From the NCBI RefSeq assembly GCF_011064595.1, contig NZ_JAALJI010000002.1, forward strand, positions 372,001 through 436,000: a DNA stretch of 64,000 nt. The letters are read 5' to 3'. Every line of letters begins with the position of its first letter. Position 1 is the first letter of the stretch. This DNA comes from Paludisphaera soli. GTDB taxonomy: Bacteria; Planctomycetota; Planctomycetia; Isosphaerales; Isosphaeraceae. The notes under the pieces are model-generated. The model made no database searches and was not told the origin of the DNA. It saw only the letters and a program-made list of their open reading frames with translations. A program made the translations under genes and the position numbers. Below, piece after piece: positions 18,788-27,763 of the stretch.

Positions 18788-19051
18788 CCGTCCGCCTCTC
18801 GCATCCCGGGCCCGCCTCGGCCCCGCATCGCGTCGAGGATCCTGCGGCCGGAGCGGCTCGCGGCGACGCCCGCCGCCCTGCCGACGCCCCAAAGGTTATC
18901 ACCTCGACGCCCGCCCGGCCACCCGGAACGAGCGGCTCCGGACCGTCGTCCCGGACGATTCCATCCCCCCCGGCCGCACTCCCTACCGCGCGGCCCTGGC
19001 GACGGCTAAGATGTCCGACGTTTGGAAAACGTGCGAAGGAGCCGACGTCGG

Positions 19052-19501
19052 ATGCGAGCCGTCCTGCAACGCGTGTCGCGAGCCTCGGTCGAGGTCGAAG
19101 GGGAAGTCGTCAGCGCGATCGGCCGGGGGTGGCTGGTGCTGCTGGGGGTCGGCAAGGACGACGGCGCCGAGGACGTCGCCCGACTGGCCGACAAGGTCGC
19201 GAACCTCCGGGCCTTCGAAGACGACGCCGGCAAAATGAACCTCAGCGTCCGGGACGTCGGCGGCGGCGTGCTGGTCGTCAGCCAGTTCACCGTCATGGCC
19301 GACTGCCGCGCCGGAAGGCGCCCCGGCTTCTCCGACGCCGCCGACCCCACGACCGCCGAGGCGCTCTACCTGGACTTCGCGAGGCGCGTCGCCGAGGCCG
19401 GCCTGCAGGTCGCCACCGGCGTCTTCCGGGCCGACATGCAGGTCGCCCTGATCAACGACGGCCCCGTGACGTTCCTGCTCGACAGCCGTCGTCAGTTCTG
19501 A
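19052..19501 (+). CDS. dtd: D-aminoacyl-tRNA deacylase
   Basis: 149 residues, the usual DTD length. It hydrolyses D-amino acids mis-attached to tRNA. Start [15 protein letters not shown] with an AAGGAG about 11 bases upstream (19035). Both active-site signatures are present: SQFTV (canonical SQFTL) and NDGPVTF near the C-terminus (the Gly-cisPro motif of the chiral proofreading site). It is followed after 51 bases by the FGGY kinase on the same strand. Confidence 0.95.
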   Translation: MRAVLQRVSRASVEVEGEVVSAIGRGWLVLLGVGKDDGAEDVARLADKVANLRAFEDDAGKMNLSVRDVGGGVLVVSQFTVMADCRAGRRPGFSDAADPTTAEALYLDFARRVAEAGLQVATGVFRADMQVALINDGPVTFLLDSRRQF

Positions 19502-19552
19502 TCCCGAATCCCGATCGCCCGTCCCCCCTCCCTCGAGGACGAGACCCCTCCC

Positions 19553-21073
19553 ATGAGCAGCAAGCCACCCATCGTCCTGGGCCTCGACGTCGGCACCCAG
19601 AGCCTGCGGGCCGCCCTGGTGGACCTGAACGGCAAGACCGTCGCCTACGGCGTCGAGCCGATCGAGACGACCTACCCGAAGCCGAGCTGGGCCGAGCAGC
19701 AGCCCCGCGACTGGTGGGCCGCCGCGAGGTCCGCGACCCGCGCCGCGATCGCCAAGGGGGGCGTCGATCCCGACCAGGTCGTCGCGATCGGCCTGGACTG
19801 CACGGCCTGCACGGTCGTCGCCTGCGACCTGGACGGCGAGCCCCTGCGCCCCGCCTTGCTCTGGATGGACCAGCGGTCCTACCGCGAGGCCGACGAGATC
19901 AGCGCGACGGGCGACCCGGTGCTCCGCTACGTCTCCGGCCGGGTCTCGCCCGAATGGATGCTCCCCAAGGCCCTCTGGCTGAAGCGGAACGAGCCCGAGA
20001 CCTTCGACCGCGCCGGGCGGATCGTCGAGTGCACCGACTGGATGATGCACCGCCTGACCGGCGGCTGGACGCTCTCGCTGAACCACCTGGCGGTGAAGTG
20101 GAACTACGCCCGGCCCGACGGCGGCTGGCCGCTCGCCATGATCGCGGCCGTCGGCCTGCACGACCTCCCCGCCAAGTGGCCCGAGGCGATCGTCCCGCTG
20201 GGCAAGGGGGACGCCGTCCTCTCCGCGAAGGCGGCCGAGGAGCTGGGCCTCAAGGCCGGCACGCCCGTCGCGCAGGGGGGGATCGACGCCTACCTGGGCA
20301 TGCTCGGCCTGGGGGCGACGGGCGACGGCGACGTGGCGCTGATCGTCGGCTCCAGCACCTGCCACCTGGCGCAGACCCGCGAGGGGGTCTTCGGCTCGGG
20401 GGCCGGCGGCTGCTACCCCGACGCCACGGTCGAGGGCCTCTACACGATCGAGGCCGGCCAGACCGCCACCGGCTCGATCCTGGACTGGTATCGTCGCCAC
20501 TTCGCCGGCCGCGAGCAGGCCGAGGCCGACGCGAAGGGCGTCAACGTCTACACGATCCTCGATGAGAAGGCCGCCGCCGTCCCCCCCGGCGCCGAAGGGC
20601 TCGTGGTCCGCGAGGACTGGCAGGGGAACCGCTCGCCGTACAAGAATCCGCAGGCCCGCGGCGCGATCGTCGGCCTGTCGCTGGCCCACGGCCCCGGCCA
20701 CGTGTTCCGCGCCCTCTATGAAGCGACCGCGATGGGGACGCGACACATCCTCGACGACGCCTCGGCCCACGGCCTGAACGTCGAGCGCGTCTTCATCGGC
20801 GGCGGCGGCGCCAAGTCCCCGCTCTGGCTCCAGATCCACGCCGACGTCCTCCAGAAGCCCATCCACCTCACCCGCGAGGGGGAATCCTGCGCCCTCGGCT
20901 CCGCCATGACCGCCGCCGTCGCCGCCGGCGTCTACCAGGACTTCGACGAGGCCGCGAAGGCGATGGTCGCCATCGAGAAGGTCGTCGAGCCCAATCCCGA
21001 GAACGCCTCGGCCTATGACGAGCTGTTCGCGCGTTACGTCGACCTCTACGGCCGGCTCAACGACCCAGCGTGA
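19553..21073 (+). CDS. FGGY-family carbohydrate kinase
   Basis: 506 residues, typical of FGGY sugar kinases. The N-terminal actin-like domain starts VLGLDVGTQSLRAALVD (phosphate 1 loop); a catalytic aspartate is expected in GGIDAYLGMLGLGA; the second domain has the adenosine-binding GGGGAKSPLWLQIHAD, with ALGSAMTAAVAAG towards the end. Closest by pattern to the pentulose/ribulokinase-type branch (WMDQRS, TDWMMHRLTG), but the substrate is not decided by sequence alone. Confidence 0.9.
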   Translation: MSSKPPIVLGLDVGTQSLRAALVDLNGKTVAYGVEPIETTYPKPSWAEQQPRDWWAAARSATRAAIAKGGVDPDQVVAIGLDCTACTVVACDLDGEPLRPALLWMDQRSYREADEISATGDPVLRYVSGRVSPEWMLPKALWLKRNEPETFDRAGRIVECTDWMMHRLTGGWTLSLNHLAVKWNYARPDGGWPLAMIAAVGLHDLPAKWPEAIVPLGKGDAVLSAKAAEELGLKAGTPVAQGGIDAYLGMLGLGATGDGDVALIVGSSTCHLAQTREGVFGSGAGGCYPDATVEGLYTIEAGQTATGSILDWYRRHFAGREQAEADAKGVNVYTILDEKAAAVPPGAEGLVVREDWQGNRSPYKNPQARGAIVGLSLAHGPGHVFRALYEATAMGTRHILDDASAHGLNVERVFIGGGGAKSPLWLQIHADVLQKPIHLTREGESCALGSAMTAAVAAGVYQDFDEAAKAMVAIEKVVEPNPENASAYDELFARYVDLYGRLNDPA

Positions 21074-21170
21074 CGGCGCCCGCTCGCTACGCCCGGCACG
21101 ACCTTTGCAACCGCTCAAGCCGGCCGAATCGTCGCCCGCGGCCGTCGGGCCGTCGGCCGGGAGCGGCCCC

Positions 21171-21899
21171 ATGCCCACGAAGACCCCCGCCGTCTCGGAC
21201 GACGTCCGAGCCCTCGCGATGCTCGTCCACGACCGCCTCTGCGCGGAGTACGGGTGCCCGATCCCGTACTTCCACGACTTCGACCCGCTGAGTGAGATGG
21301 TCTCGTCGCTGCTCTCCCACCGGACGCGCAACGCGGACTCGGGCCGGGCGTTCAAGCAGCTGCGGGCCCGGTTCCCGACGTGGGAGCAGGTGCGCGACGC
21401 GCCGACGGCCGAGGTCGAGGCGTGCGTCGCCCCCTGCACCTGGCCGGAGCAGAAGGCGCCGAGGATCCAGCAGGTCCTGCGGGCCATCGCCGTCCGTCGC
21501 GAGGGGGAGCTGTCGCTCGATTTCCTCGCCGACTGGCCGGTGATCGAGGCCCGCGAATGGCTCGAAGACCTCCCCGGCGTCGGCCCCAAGACGAGCGCCG
21601 CGACCTTGCTGTTCAGCCGGTTGCGGATGCCCGCCCTGCCGGTCGACAGCCACCACCATCGCGTCGCCGCGCGGCTCGGCCTGATCCCCGCGAACGTCGC
21701 CGTCGGCCCCGCCCACGCCCTGCTCGAAGCCCAGCTCCCGCCCGACTGGTCGGCCCAGCAGGTCTACGACAACCACGAGGCCCTGATGCTCCACGGCCAG
21801 AAGGTCTGCCTGCACGCAAAGCCGAAGTGCGAGAAGTGCGTGGTCCTCGACCTCTGCCCGTTCGGGCAGGCGAGATTGGTCAAGCCGGCAGAGGGATGA
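21171..21899 (+). CDS. nth: Endonuclease III-like DNA glycosylase/AP lyase
   Basis: 242 residues from the ATG at 21171. It has the helix-hairpin-helix LPGVGPKTSA with the catalytic Lys, the catalytic Asp in VDSHHHRVA, and a complete 4Fe-4S loop C-x6-C-x2-C-x5-C (CLHAKPKCEKC, then C in DLCPFG). It removes oxidised pyrimidines and cleaves the AP site. The last 47 bases of its Fe-S loop (21821-21867) recur at 22591-22637 with two mismatches, beyond a toxin-antitoxin pair. The 3' end overlaps the convergent DUF5615 gene by 20 bases. Confidence 0.9.
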   Translation: MPTKTPAVSDDVRALAMLVHDRLCAEYGCPIPYFHDFDPLSEMVSSLLSHRTRNADSGRAFKQLRARFPTWEQVRDAPTAEVEACVAPCTWPEQKAPRIQQVLRAIAVRREGELSLDFLADWPVIEAREWLEDLPGVGPKTSAATLLFSRLRMPALPVDSHHHRVAARLGLIPANVAVGPAHALLEAQLPPDWSAQQVYDNHEALMLHGQKVCLHAKPKCEKCVVLDLCPFGQARLVKPAEG

Positions 21900-22209
21900 G
21901 CCGCAGGCGGCCTTCCTCGGCGACGGCGAAGTGCCCCTGCCAGGTATGTCCCTGGGCGAGCACGGCCCGAGTGAAGCGAACGAGGTAGTCGGGCGAACGC
22001 AGCCGGGGGCGGAGCAGGATCACGCCGGGGGTCGCCCGCTGGCCTAGACGGAAGGCAAGCTCGCCGAAGTCCTTGTCGAAGGTCAGAACGATCCGGCCTT
22101 CGACGAAGGCTGCGACAACACCTCTCATCAAGGTGACGTCATGTCCGTCCTCATTCAAGGCCGCCACGACAGCTCCTGGCACGTTCTCCTTGGCGAGCAT
22201 CCTGGCCAT
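21880..22209 (-). CDS. DUF5615 PIN-like toxin candidate
   Basis: 109 residues from the ATG at 22209; a TTG at 22221 is possible but would overlap the upstream gene. The sequence follows the DUF5615 pattern: MLAKENVPGAVVAALNEDGHDV, then IVLTFDKDFGELAF (acidic D-K-D-F motif of the Mut7-C/PIN-like fold), then GVILLRPR. This family is thought to be the nuclease half of toxin-antitoxin modules. It lies one base after the DUF433 gene, the standard order. It converges on nth. Confidence 0.88.
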   Translation of the reverse strand: MARMLAKENVPGAVVAALNEDGHDVTLMRGVVAAFVEGRIVLTFDKDFGELAFRLGQRATPGVILLRPRLRSPDYLVRFTRAVLAQGHTWQGHFAVAEEGRLRLIPLPA

Positions 22210-22210
22210 A

Positions 22211-22438
22211 TCAGACCGCAAGCGGGTAGACCCGCTCCCGTTTCAGCGAGTCGGCGGCGTAGTGCAGGGCCGCCCGGAGGTCGTCGGCGGTCAGCTGCGG
22301 GTAGTTGTCGAGGATCTGCTCGACCGGCCACCCTTCGGCCATCAGGTCGAGCAGGAATTCGACCGCCAGCCTGGTGCCCTTGATGACCGGCTTGCCGACC
22401 AGGACGGCCGGGTCGACCGCGATACGCTCTTGCCACAT
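22211..22438 (-). CDS. DUF433 antitoxin candidate
   Basis: 75 residues, complete from ATG at 22438. It is a DUF433 small helix-turn-helix protein: RIAVDPAVLVGKPVIKGTR (family hallmark G-K-P-x-I-x-G-T-R), then LLDLMAEGWPVEQILDNYP and DLRAALHYAAD. DUF433 proteins pair with DUF5615 genes and are thought to be the antitoxin and autoregulator. The two genes form a tight operon. Confidence 0.9.
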   Translation of the reverse strand: MWQERIAVDPAVLVGKPVIKGTRLAVEFLLDLMAEGWPVEQILDNYPQLTADDLRAALHYAADSLKRERVYPLAV

Positions 22439-22577
22439 GGCGACGCCCCCCGGCGGTTGAACGACCGCTCTCACGATCCTCGTCCAGCATAGGAGAAATT
22501 CACACGGTCGGACCAGTGACGATCCCGGCCTGTGACGGACCGGGTTGCTGACAACCGGCTCCGCAACCAGACGGACG

Positions 22578-22660
22578 GCCTCCATCACGGGCCGAAGTGC
22601 GACAGGTGCGTGGTCCTCGACCTCTGCCCGTTCGGGCGGCAGCGTACGGCGAGCAGCTGA
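22578..22660 (+). pseudogene. Orphan 3' end of an nth gene
   Basis: The frame reads HHGPKCDRCVVLDLCPFG and continues RQRTASS to a TGA at 22658-22660. It repeats the last Fe-S cysteines of the endonuclease III gene: 22591-22637 matches 21821-21867 at 45 of 47 bases. Upstream the frame has no start and no further similarity to nth, so this is a detached C-terminus. The rest of the 22439-22675 gap shows nothing else. Confidence 0.8.
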
Positions 22661-22675
22661 CGGGAGCCGGGTCGC

Positions 22676-23938
22676 TCAGGATTCCAGCCGGCGGGCCGGG
22701 ACGCCGACGACGGTCGCGCCGGGGGGGACGTCCTGGTTCTTGGTGACGACGGCCCCGGCGCCGACGACGGCTCCCCGGCCGACCTCGACGGGGGCGATCA
22801 GGACCGCGCCCGAGCCGATGCGGGCGTCGTCGCCGATCGTGGTGGGGTGCTTGACCTCGCCGTCGAAGTTCGCGGTGACGGCGCCGCAGCCGAAGTTGAC
22901 GTTCTCGCCGACGCGGGCGTCGCCCAGGTAGGCCAGGTGGCGGGCGACGGTGCCGGCGCCGAGGGTCGAGCGGTTGACCTCGACGAACGCGCCGACTTCC
23001 ACGCCGTCGGCCAGCTCGGTGCCGGGGCGGAGGTGGGCGAACGGGCCGAGCTTGCAGCCGACGCCCACCATCACCGCGCCGTCGATGACGGTGAACGGCC
23101 GGACGACGGTGTCGCGGCCGAGGACGGCGCGGCCGTCGATGTAGGTGTTGCGGGGGTCGACGATCGAGACCCCCTCGGTCATCCAGTGGTCCTGGATCCG
23201 GGACTGCATGATCTCGGCGGCCTGGGCCAGGTGCTGGCGGGTGTTGACGCCGAGGATGTCGTGGGCCGAGAGGACGTTGAGGGCGACGACCTTGCGGCCC
23301 ATGTGGTTGAGCTGCTCGGGGGCGTCGGTCAGGTAGTATTCGCCCTGGGCGTTGCTGGTGCCGATCTGCTCCAGGGCGTCCCAGAGGACGGGCAGCTCGA
23401 AGACGTAGCAGCTCGGGTTGACCTCGCGGATGGCCTTCTCCTCGGCGGCGCAGTCGCGCTCCTCGACGATGCGGAGGAACCGCCCGGCGGAGTCGCGGAG
23501 TATGCGGCCGAAACCGGTGGGGTCGTCGACCTCGGCGGTCCCCAGCAGGCAGGCGGCCCTCTCGTGGGCCTGGCGGTCGAGGAGGTCGGCCAGCGGCTCG
23601 GGGCGGAGCAACGGCTCGTCGCCGACCAGGACCAGGATCGGCCCCTCGTAGCCTTCCAACAGGGGCCGGCAGACCTTCACCGCGTGGCCCGTGCCGAGCT
23701 GTTCGGCCTGGACGGCGAAGCGGATGTCGGGCTCGCCGTCGAGCGCCTCGTAGAGCTGATCGGCCGCGTAGCCGACGACCACGATGATGGTCTTCGCGCC
23801 GGCGCCGCGGGCCGCGTCGACGACGTAGCTGATCATCGGCCGGCCGCAGACCTCGTGCAGCACCTTCGCCCGCTCGGACTTCATCCGCTTGCCCTGGCCG
23901 GCCGCCAAGATGATCGCCACCGGTCCTTCGATCGCCAT
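22676..23938 (-). CDS. glmU: Bifunctional UDP-N-acetylglucosamine pyrophosphorylase/GlcN-1-P acetyltransferase
   Basis: 420 residues from the ATG at 23938, somewhat shorter than the about 456 of E. coli. The N-terminal uridylyltransferase has AAGQGKRMKSERAKVLHEV; the C-terminal half is a left-handed beta helix with hexapeptide repeats and HLAYLGDARVGENVNFG, which holds the family's catalytic His. It makes UDP-GlcNAc for cell-envelope polymers. The missing residues lie at the extreme C-terminus, where the trimer closes the acetyl-CoA site, so that activity deserves a check. A TTG/ATG extension to 24004 is less likely. Confidence 0.9.
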   Translation of the reverse strand: MAIEGPVAIILAAGQGKRMKSERAKVLHEVCGRPMISYVVDAARGAGAKTIIVVVGYAADQLYEALDGEPDIRFAVQAEQLGTGHAVKVCRPLLEGYEGPILVLVGDEPLLRPEPLADLLDRQAHERAACLLGTAEVDDPTGFGRILRDSAGRFLRIVEERDCAAEEKAIREVNPSCYVFELPVLWDALEQIGTSNAQGEYYLTDAPEQLNHMGRKVVALNVLSAHDILGVNTRQHLAQAAEIMQSRIQDHWMTEGVSIVDPRNTYIDGRAVLGRDTVVRPFTVIDGAVMVGVGCKLGPFAHLRPGTELADGVEVGAFVEVNRSTLGAGTVARHLAYLGDARVGENVNFGCGAVTANFDGEVKHPTTIGDDARIGSGAVLIAPVEVGRGAVVGAGAVVTKNQDVPPGATVVGVPARRLES

Positions 23939-24212
23939 GTATCCGCCCCACCCTCGAAGAGAAGAATCCCGGCCGTCGCTCTGCCGCCTGCGGGCCCGGG
24001 CCATCTTAGAAACTCGCGGGGGCGGGCGTCAAATCGGCGCGGGCGGGCCGCCGGGGAGGATGCCCGGGCCCTTCGGAATCCACCGCAAATGATTGCTTTC
24101 CCACGCCGACCGCCTTAAAATGTCGCGGGCCCGCCCTGCGATCGACGCCCGTCCGGGACGTTTCCGGCGGAGGCTTCGCGAGGGGGGCCGGCCGGATCTC
24201 GGGGGCCCATCG

Positions 24213-25250
24213 ATGAAGCGCATCGTCCTCTGCTTCGACGGAACCTGGAACGTCCCGGCCGACGACGGGGTCGACCCGGCCAGGCGGGTGGAGACGAACG
24301 TCCGCCGGTTCCACGACTCGGTCGCGCCGGCAGGTCCGGACGGCGTTTCGCAGGAGAAGGCGTACTTCCCCGGCGTGGGGACGGGGCGGTGGGACAAGAT
24401 CACCGGCGGCGTGCTGGGCGCCGGGCTCGACGACAACATCCGGGAAGGCTACCGGCGGCTCGTCGACCTGTACGACGACGGCGACGAGGTCTACATCGTC
24501 GGGTTCAGCCGGGGGGCGTACACCGCACGCAGTCTCGTGGGGATGATCCGCAACAGCGGCCTGGTCGGGCGGCGCTTCGCCGGGGCGGCGGCGGCCGCCG
24601 CCTACCTGCTCTATCGGACCCGGGGGGACGGGCCCGATTCGTCGCGAGCCCGACGCTTTCGCGAACGGTTCGCGCGGGAGATCACGATCCGGTTCCTGGG
24701 CGTGTGGGACACCGTCGGCGCGCTGGGGATCCCCCTGGAGCTGGCGAACCGGCTGAACGCGGAGTTCTACCAGTTCCACGACACCGAGCTGAGCGCCATC
24801 GTCCAGCGGGCCTACCACGCCCTGGCGCTCGACGAGCATCGGCGGGACTACGACGCGGCCCTCTGGGACCCGAAGGAGAAGCCGGGCCAGGAGGTCGAGC
24901 AGCGCTGGTTCGCCGGGGCCCATTCCGACGTGGGGGGCGGCTACGAGGACCGCAGGCTCTCCGACATCGCCCTGCGCTGGATGCAGGACCGCGCGGCCGA
25001 CGCCGGGCTGGGGCTCTCCCGGGTGGCCGTCGGCGCCGAGAACTTCAAGGGGACGGCCACGGACTCCTACGCGAGGTTCCTCCTGGGCGTCTACGCCCGC
25101 CACCACGCCCGGCACTTCCGACGGGTGCTTTCGACCCACGGCAACGAGGCGATCGACAGCTCCGTGGACCTCCGCCGCGGCGACCCGACTCTGGCCTACA
25201 CCCCGCGGAATCAGGGGCTGCCGGAGCGATCGGCGACGGCGATCGCCTGA
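24213..25250 (+). CDS. DUF2235 alpha/beta hydrolase (Tle1-like)
   Basis: 345 residues from the ATG at 24213 (MKRIVLCFDGTWNVP, the DUF2235 opening). The G-x-S-x-G nucleophile elbow is GFSRGAYTARS, and AGAHSDVGGGYEDRRLSD carries the Asp/His part of the site. In proteobacteria this family includes T6SS phospholipase effectors (Tle1), but many members stand alone; no VgrG, Hcp or immunity gene is seen nearby. No signal peptide. A lipase or esterase role is likely; the target is unknown. Confidence 0.88.
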   Translation: MKRIVLCFDGTWNVPADDGVDPARRVETNVRRFHDSVAPAGPDGVSQEKAYFPGVGTGRWDKITGGVLGAGLDDNIREGYRRLVDLYDDGDEVYIVGFSRGAYTARSLVGMIRNSGLVGRRFAGAAAAAAYLLYRTRGDGPDSSRARRFRERFAREITIRFLGVWDTVGALGIPLELANRLNAEFYQFHDTELSAIVQRAYHALALDEHRRDYDAALWDPKEKPGQEVEQRWFAGAHSDVGGGYEDRRLSDIALRWMQDRAADAGLGLSRVAVGAENFKGTATDSYARFLLGVYARHHARHFRRVLSTHGNEAIDSSVDLRRGDPTLAYTPRNQGLPERSATAIA

Positions 25251-25256
25251 CCGTCG

Positions 25257-27104
25257 TCACTCGCCCAGCGGGTTCTCGCGACGGGCCGAGGTCATCTCGG
25301 GGGCGCCCTCGACGGGACCGGCGGCCGGCGTCGGGTCGGGGCTCGCGGCCTCGCCCGCCGCGGGCGGCCGGGACTCGTCGCCGGGGTCGGTCATGGCGGA
25401 GAACTCGGCGTGGACGCGGGCTCGCTCGCGGTCGACCTGGTCGGGCGTGGCGCCGAGGCGGTGGAGGAGCGACTCGGTCATCGCCAGGGCCACTTCGCCC
25501 TCGCCCGAGAAGACGCTGTCGGCCCCCGCCTCCCGCATCTCGGCGACCTCGCGGAGGTAGGTGGTGCGGGCGAGGATGAAGACGTCGGGGTTGATGTCGC
25601 GGGCGAGCCGGATCGTCTCCTTGCCGCCGTGCATGGTCGAGCTGCTGAGGATCAGGCCCACGGCCTTGTCGACCCCGGCGTGCTCGAGAACCTCGCGATG
25701 CATGGCGTCGCCGTAGAGCGCCCGCACGCCGTCGTCCTCCAGGCGGCGGACGGTGTCCATGTTCAGCTCGACGACCACGGGGTCGATCCGGTTGTCGCGC
25801 AGCAGCCGCGAGAGGGTCTTGCCCACCGGCCCGTAGCCGATCACGACGACCCGATGGCGACCCGACGCTTCCGGGTCCTCCTCGTCGTGATGCACGCGGT
25901 TCTCGATCGGTTCCGGGTCCTTCATGAAGCGCTTGAGGAGCCCCTCCACCGGGCCGATCAGGCGATAGAGGATGGGATTGAGCGTGATCGTGATGATCGC
26001 GGCGGCGATCAGCACGTTCGTCGCCTGATCGTCGATGATCCCCAGGGCCTTGCCGCCCGAGGCCAGGATGAACGAGAATTCGCCAATCTGCGCCAGCACG
26101 GTGCCGACCGAGACCGCCGCCCGCAGCGGATAGCCCATGAAATGGACGATCATCCAGGCCGCGAGCGGCTTGCCCACCAGGATCACCCCCAACGTCGCGA
26201 GGATCAGGCCGGGGGTCTCCAGCAGTGAGTGGGGGTTGAACAGCATGCCGACCGACACGAAGAAGAGGACCGCGAAGGCGTCCCGCATGGGCAGGGCCTC
26301 GGTCGCCGCGCGGAGCGAGAACTGCGAACGCCCCACCACCATGCCGGCGAGGAACGCGCCGAGGGCCATGGAGACGTCGAACAGCTTGGCCGCCGCCACC
26401 GCGATGCCCAGCGCCGTCACCAGCACGGTGAGCGTGAAAAGCTCGCGGGAGCGGGTCGCCGCCGCCTTGTCGAGCACCCAGGGGATCACACGCTCCCCGA
26501 CGATGAACGTCAGCGCGATCATCACCCCGACCTTGACCGTCGCGATCCCCACGGCGGCCGCGATCGCCCCCGCGCCGGTCGCCCCGGGGCCGAAGAGGAC
26601 CGGGAGCATGACCAGGACGAACACCGTGAACAGGTCTTCCACCACCAGCCAGCCCACGGCGATGTGCCCCGTCTGGGTGTGGAGGTCGCCGTTGTCGGCC
26701 AGGACCCGCACCAGGACGACGGTGCTCGCGACCGAGATCGCCATGCCGAAGACCAGGCCCGCCGACCACCCCCATCCGTAGAAATGGCCCAGCAGCGTCC
26801 CCAGCAGGGTCGCGACCAGGCTCTGGCCGATCGCCCCGGGAATCGCCACGCGCTTGACGGCCAGCAGCTCCTTGAGGTGGAACTGGAGCCCGACGCCGAA
26901 CATCAGCAGAATTACGCCGATCTCGGCGAGCTGGTCCGCCATCCCCTGGTCGGCGTGGAAACCCGGCGTCGACGGCCCTAGGACGATCCCCGCCAGGAGG
27001 TAACCGACGATCGGCGAGAGCCGGAGCCTGAAGGTGATGTAGCCGAGCACCAGCGCGACGGCCAGGCCCGCGGTCAGGGTCAGGATCAGGTCGATGTCGT
27101 GCAT
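25257..27104 (-). CDS. Kef-type cation/proton antiporter with RCK domain
   Basis: 615 residues from the ATG at 27104. About 12 membrane helices form a CPA2 Na+/H+-exchanger domain (LRLSPIVGYLLAGIVLGPST; AEIGVILLMFGVGLQF). From about residue 410 a cytoplasmic TrkA-N/RCK domain follows with the nucleotide-binding glycines VVVIGYGPVGKTLSRL. The C-terminal 60 residues are Pro/Ala/Glu-rich. It resembles E. coli YbaL or KefB/C and should exchange K+ or Na+ for protons under nucleotide control. It is convergent with the DUF2235 gene, six bases apart. Confidence 0.92.
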   Translation of the reverse strand: MHDIDLILTLTAGLAVALVLGYITFRLRLSPIVGYLLAGIVLGPSTPGFHADQGMADQLAEIGVILLMFGVGLQFHLKELLAVKRVAIPGAIGQSLVATLLGTLLGHFYGWGWSAGLVFGMAISVASTVVLVRVLADNGDLHTQTGHIAVGWLVVEDLFTVFVLVMLPVLFGPGATGAGAIAAAVGIATVKVGVMIALTFIVGERVIPWVLDKAAATRSRELFTLTVLVTALGIAVAAAKLFDVSMALGAFLAGMVVGRSQFSLRAATEALPMRDAFAVLFFVSVGMLFNPHSLLETPGLILATLGVILVGKPLAAWMIVHFMGYPLRAAVSVGTVLAQIGEFSFILASGGKALGIIDDQATNVLIAAAIITITLNPILYRLIGPVEGLLKRFMKDPEPIENRVHHDEEDPEASGRHRVVVIGYGPVGKTLSRLLRDNRIDPVVVELNMDTVRRLEDDGVRALYGDAMHREVLEHAGVDKAVGLILSSSTMHGGKETIRLARDINPDVFILARTTYLREVAEMREAGADSVFSGEGEVALAMTESLLHRLGATPDQVDRERARVHAEFSAMTDPGDESRPPAAGEAASPDPTPAAGPVEGAPEMTSARRENPLGE

Positions 27105-27431
27105 GGCGCGCGTGCTTTCCCGCTGATGGCGGTCCCGGTCTTCCTCCTGGCCCTCACCCTCGCGAGAAACGAACGGTTCGGCGCCCCCTTTCGACGGCCC
27201 ATTATGGGGGATCGGAGCGGCCGGCACCACCCCGGTCGGGGCGACGCAGGCCGCCGGACGCCGAATGCCTCGGCCGCGGGCCCGCCGGGATTCCGGGCGG
27301 ACCGCCCCGGCCGCGCGGCGGCGTCCCCGCGCCTTGAAGGCCGGAGCCGGATCTGTCAGACTGGCCCGGTGCGCCGGCCCCCTGGCGGGCCCGGCCGCGT
27401 ACGAACGTCGGAACGAGGAGTGATCCGGACG
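27105..27431. other. Intergenic gap between divergent antiporter and gat operon
   Basis: 327 bases with no convincing gene on either strand; open frames here lack coding character. It must hold the divergent promoters of the antiporter gene and of gatC, but I could not pick out clear -10/-35 pairs. Confidence 0.6.
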
Positions 27432-27719
27432 ATGTCGCTGTCCACCGAAGAAGTGGCGAAGGTCGCCGTGCTGGCGCGGCTGCGCCTGAGCCCCGAGGAG
27501 CTGCAGACGTTCACCGGCCAGCTCAACGCGATCGTCGACTACGTCGCCCAGCTCCAGGAGCCCGACACCACGGGCGTCGAGCCGCTGGCCCACGGCGTCG
27601 AGGTCCGCAACGTCTTCCGCGACGACGTCCGCGGCGAAGCCCTCCCCCGCGAGGCCGCGCTCGCCAACGCCCCCAAGCGGAACGCCGAGAGCTTCCTCGT
27701 CCCCGCCGTCCTCGACTGA
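27432..27719 (+). CDS. gatC: Asp-tRNA(Asn)/Glu-tRNA(Gln) amidotransferase subunit C
   Basis: 95 residues, typical of GatC. It starts MSLSTEEVAKVAVLARLRLSPEE and contains LNAIVDYVAQLQEPDTTGVEP and NVFRDDV, both family hallmarks. GatC wraps around GatA and GatB and stabilises the complex that amidates mischarged Glu-tRNA(Gln) or Asp-tRNA(Asn). It is first in the gatC-gatA-(two inserted genes)-gatB operon. Confidence 0.95.
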   Translation: MSLSTEEVAKVAVLARLRLSPEELQTFTGQLNAIVDYVAQLQEPDTTGVEPLAHGVEVRNVFRDDVRGEALPREAALANAPKRNAESFLVPAVLD

Positions 27720-27763
27720 CCTGACCGACCCGAACGCCCGAGCCGATCCGAGATCCCGCCCCC

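Noticed and set aside
24389-25579. Second plus-strand frame over the DUF2235 gene
   Set aside because: Frame-shifted shadow rich in Arg and Pro; the hydrolase frame has the nucleophile elbow.
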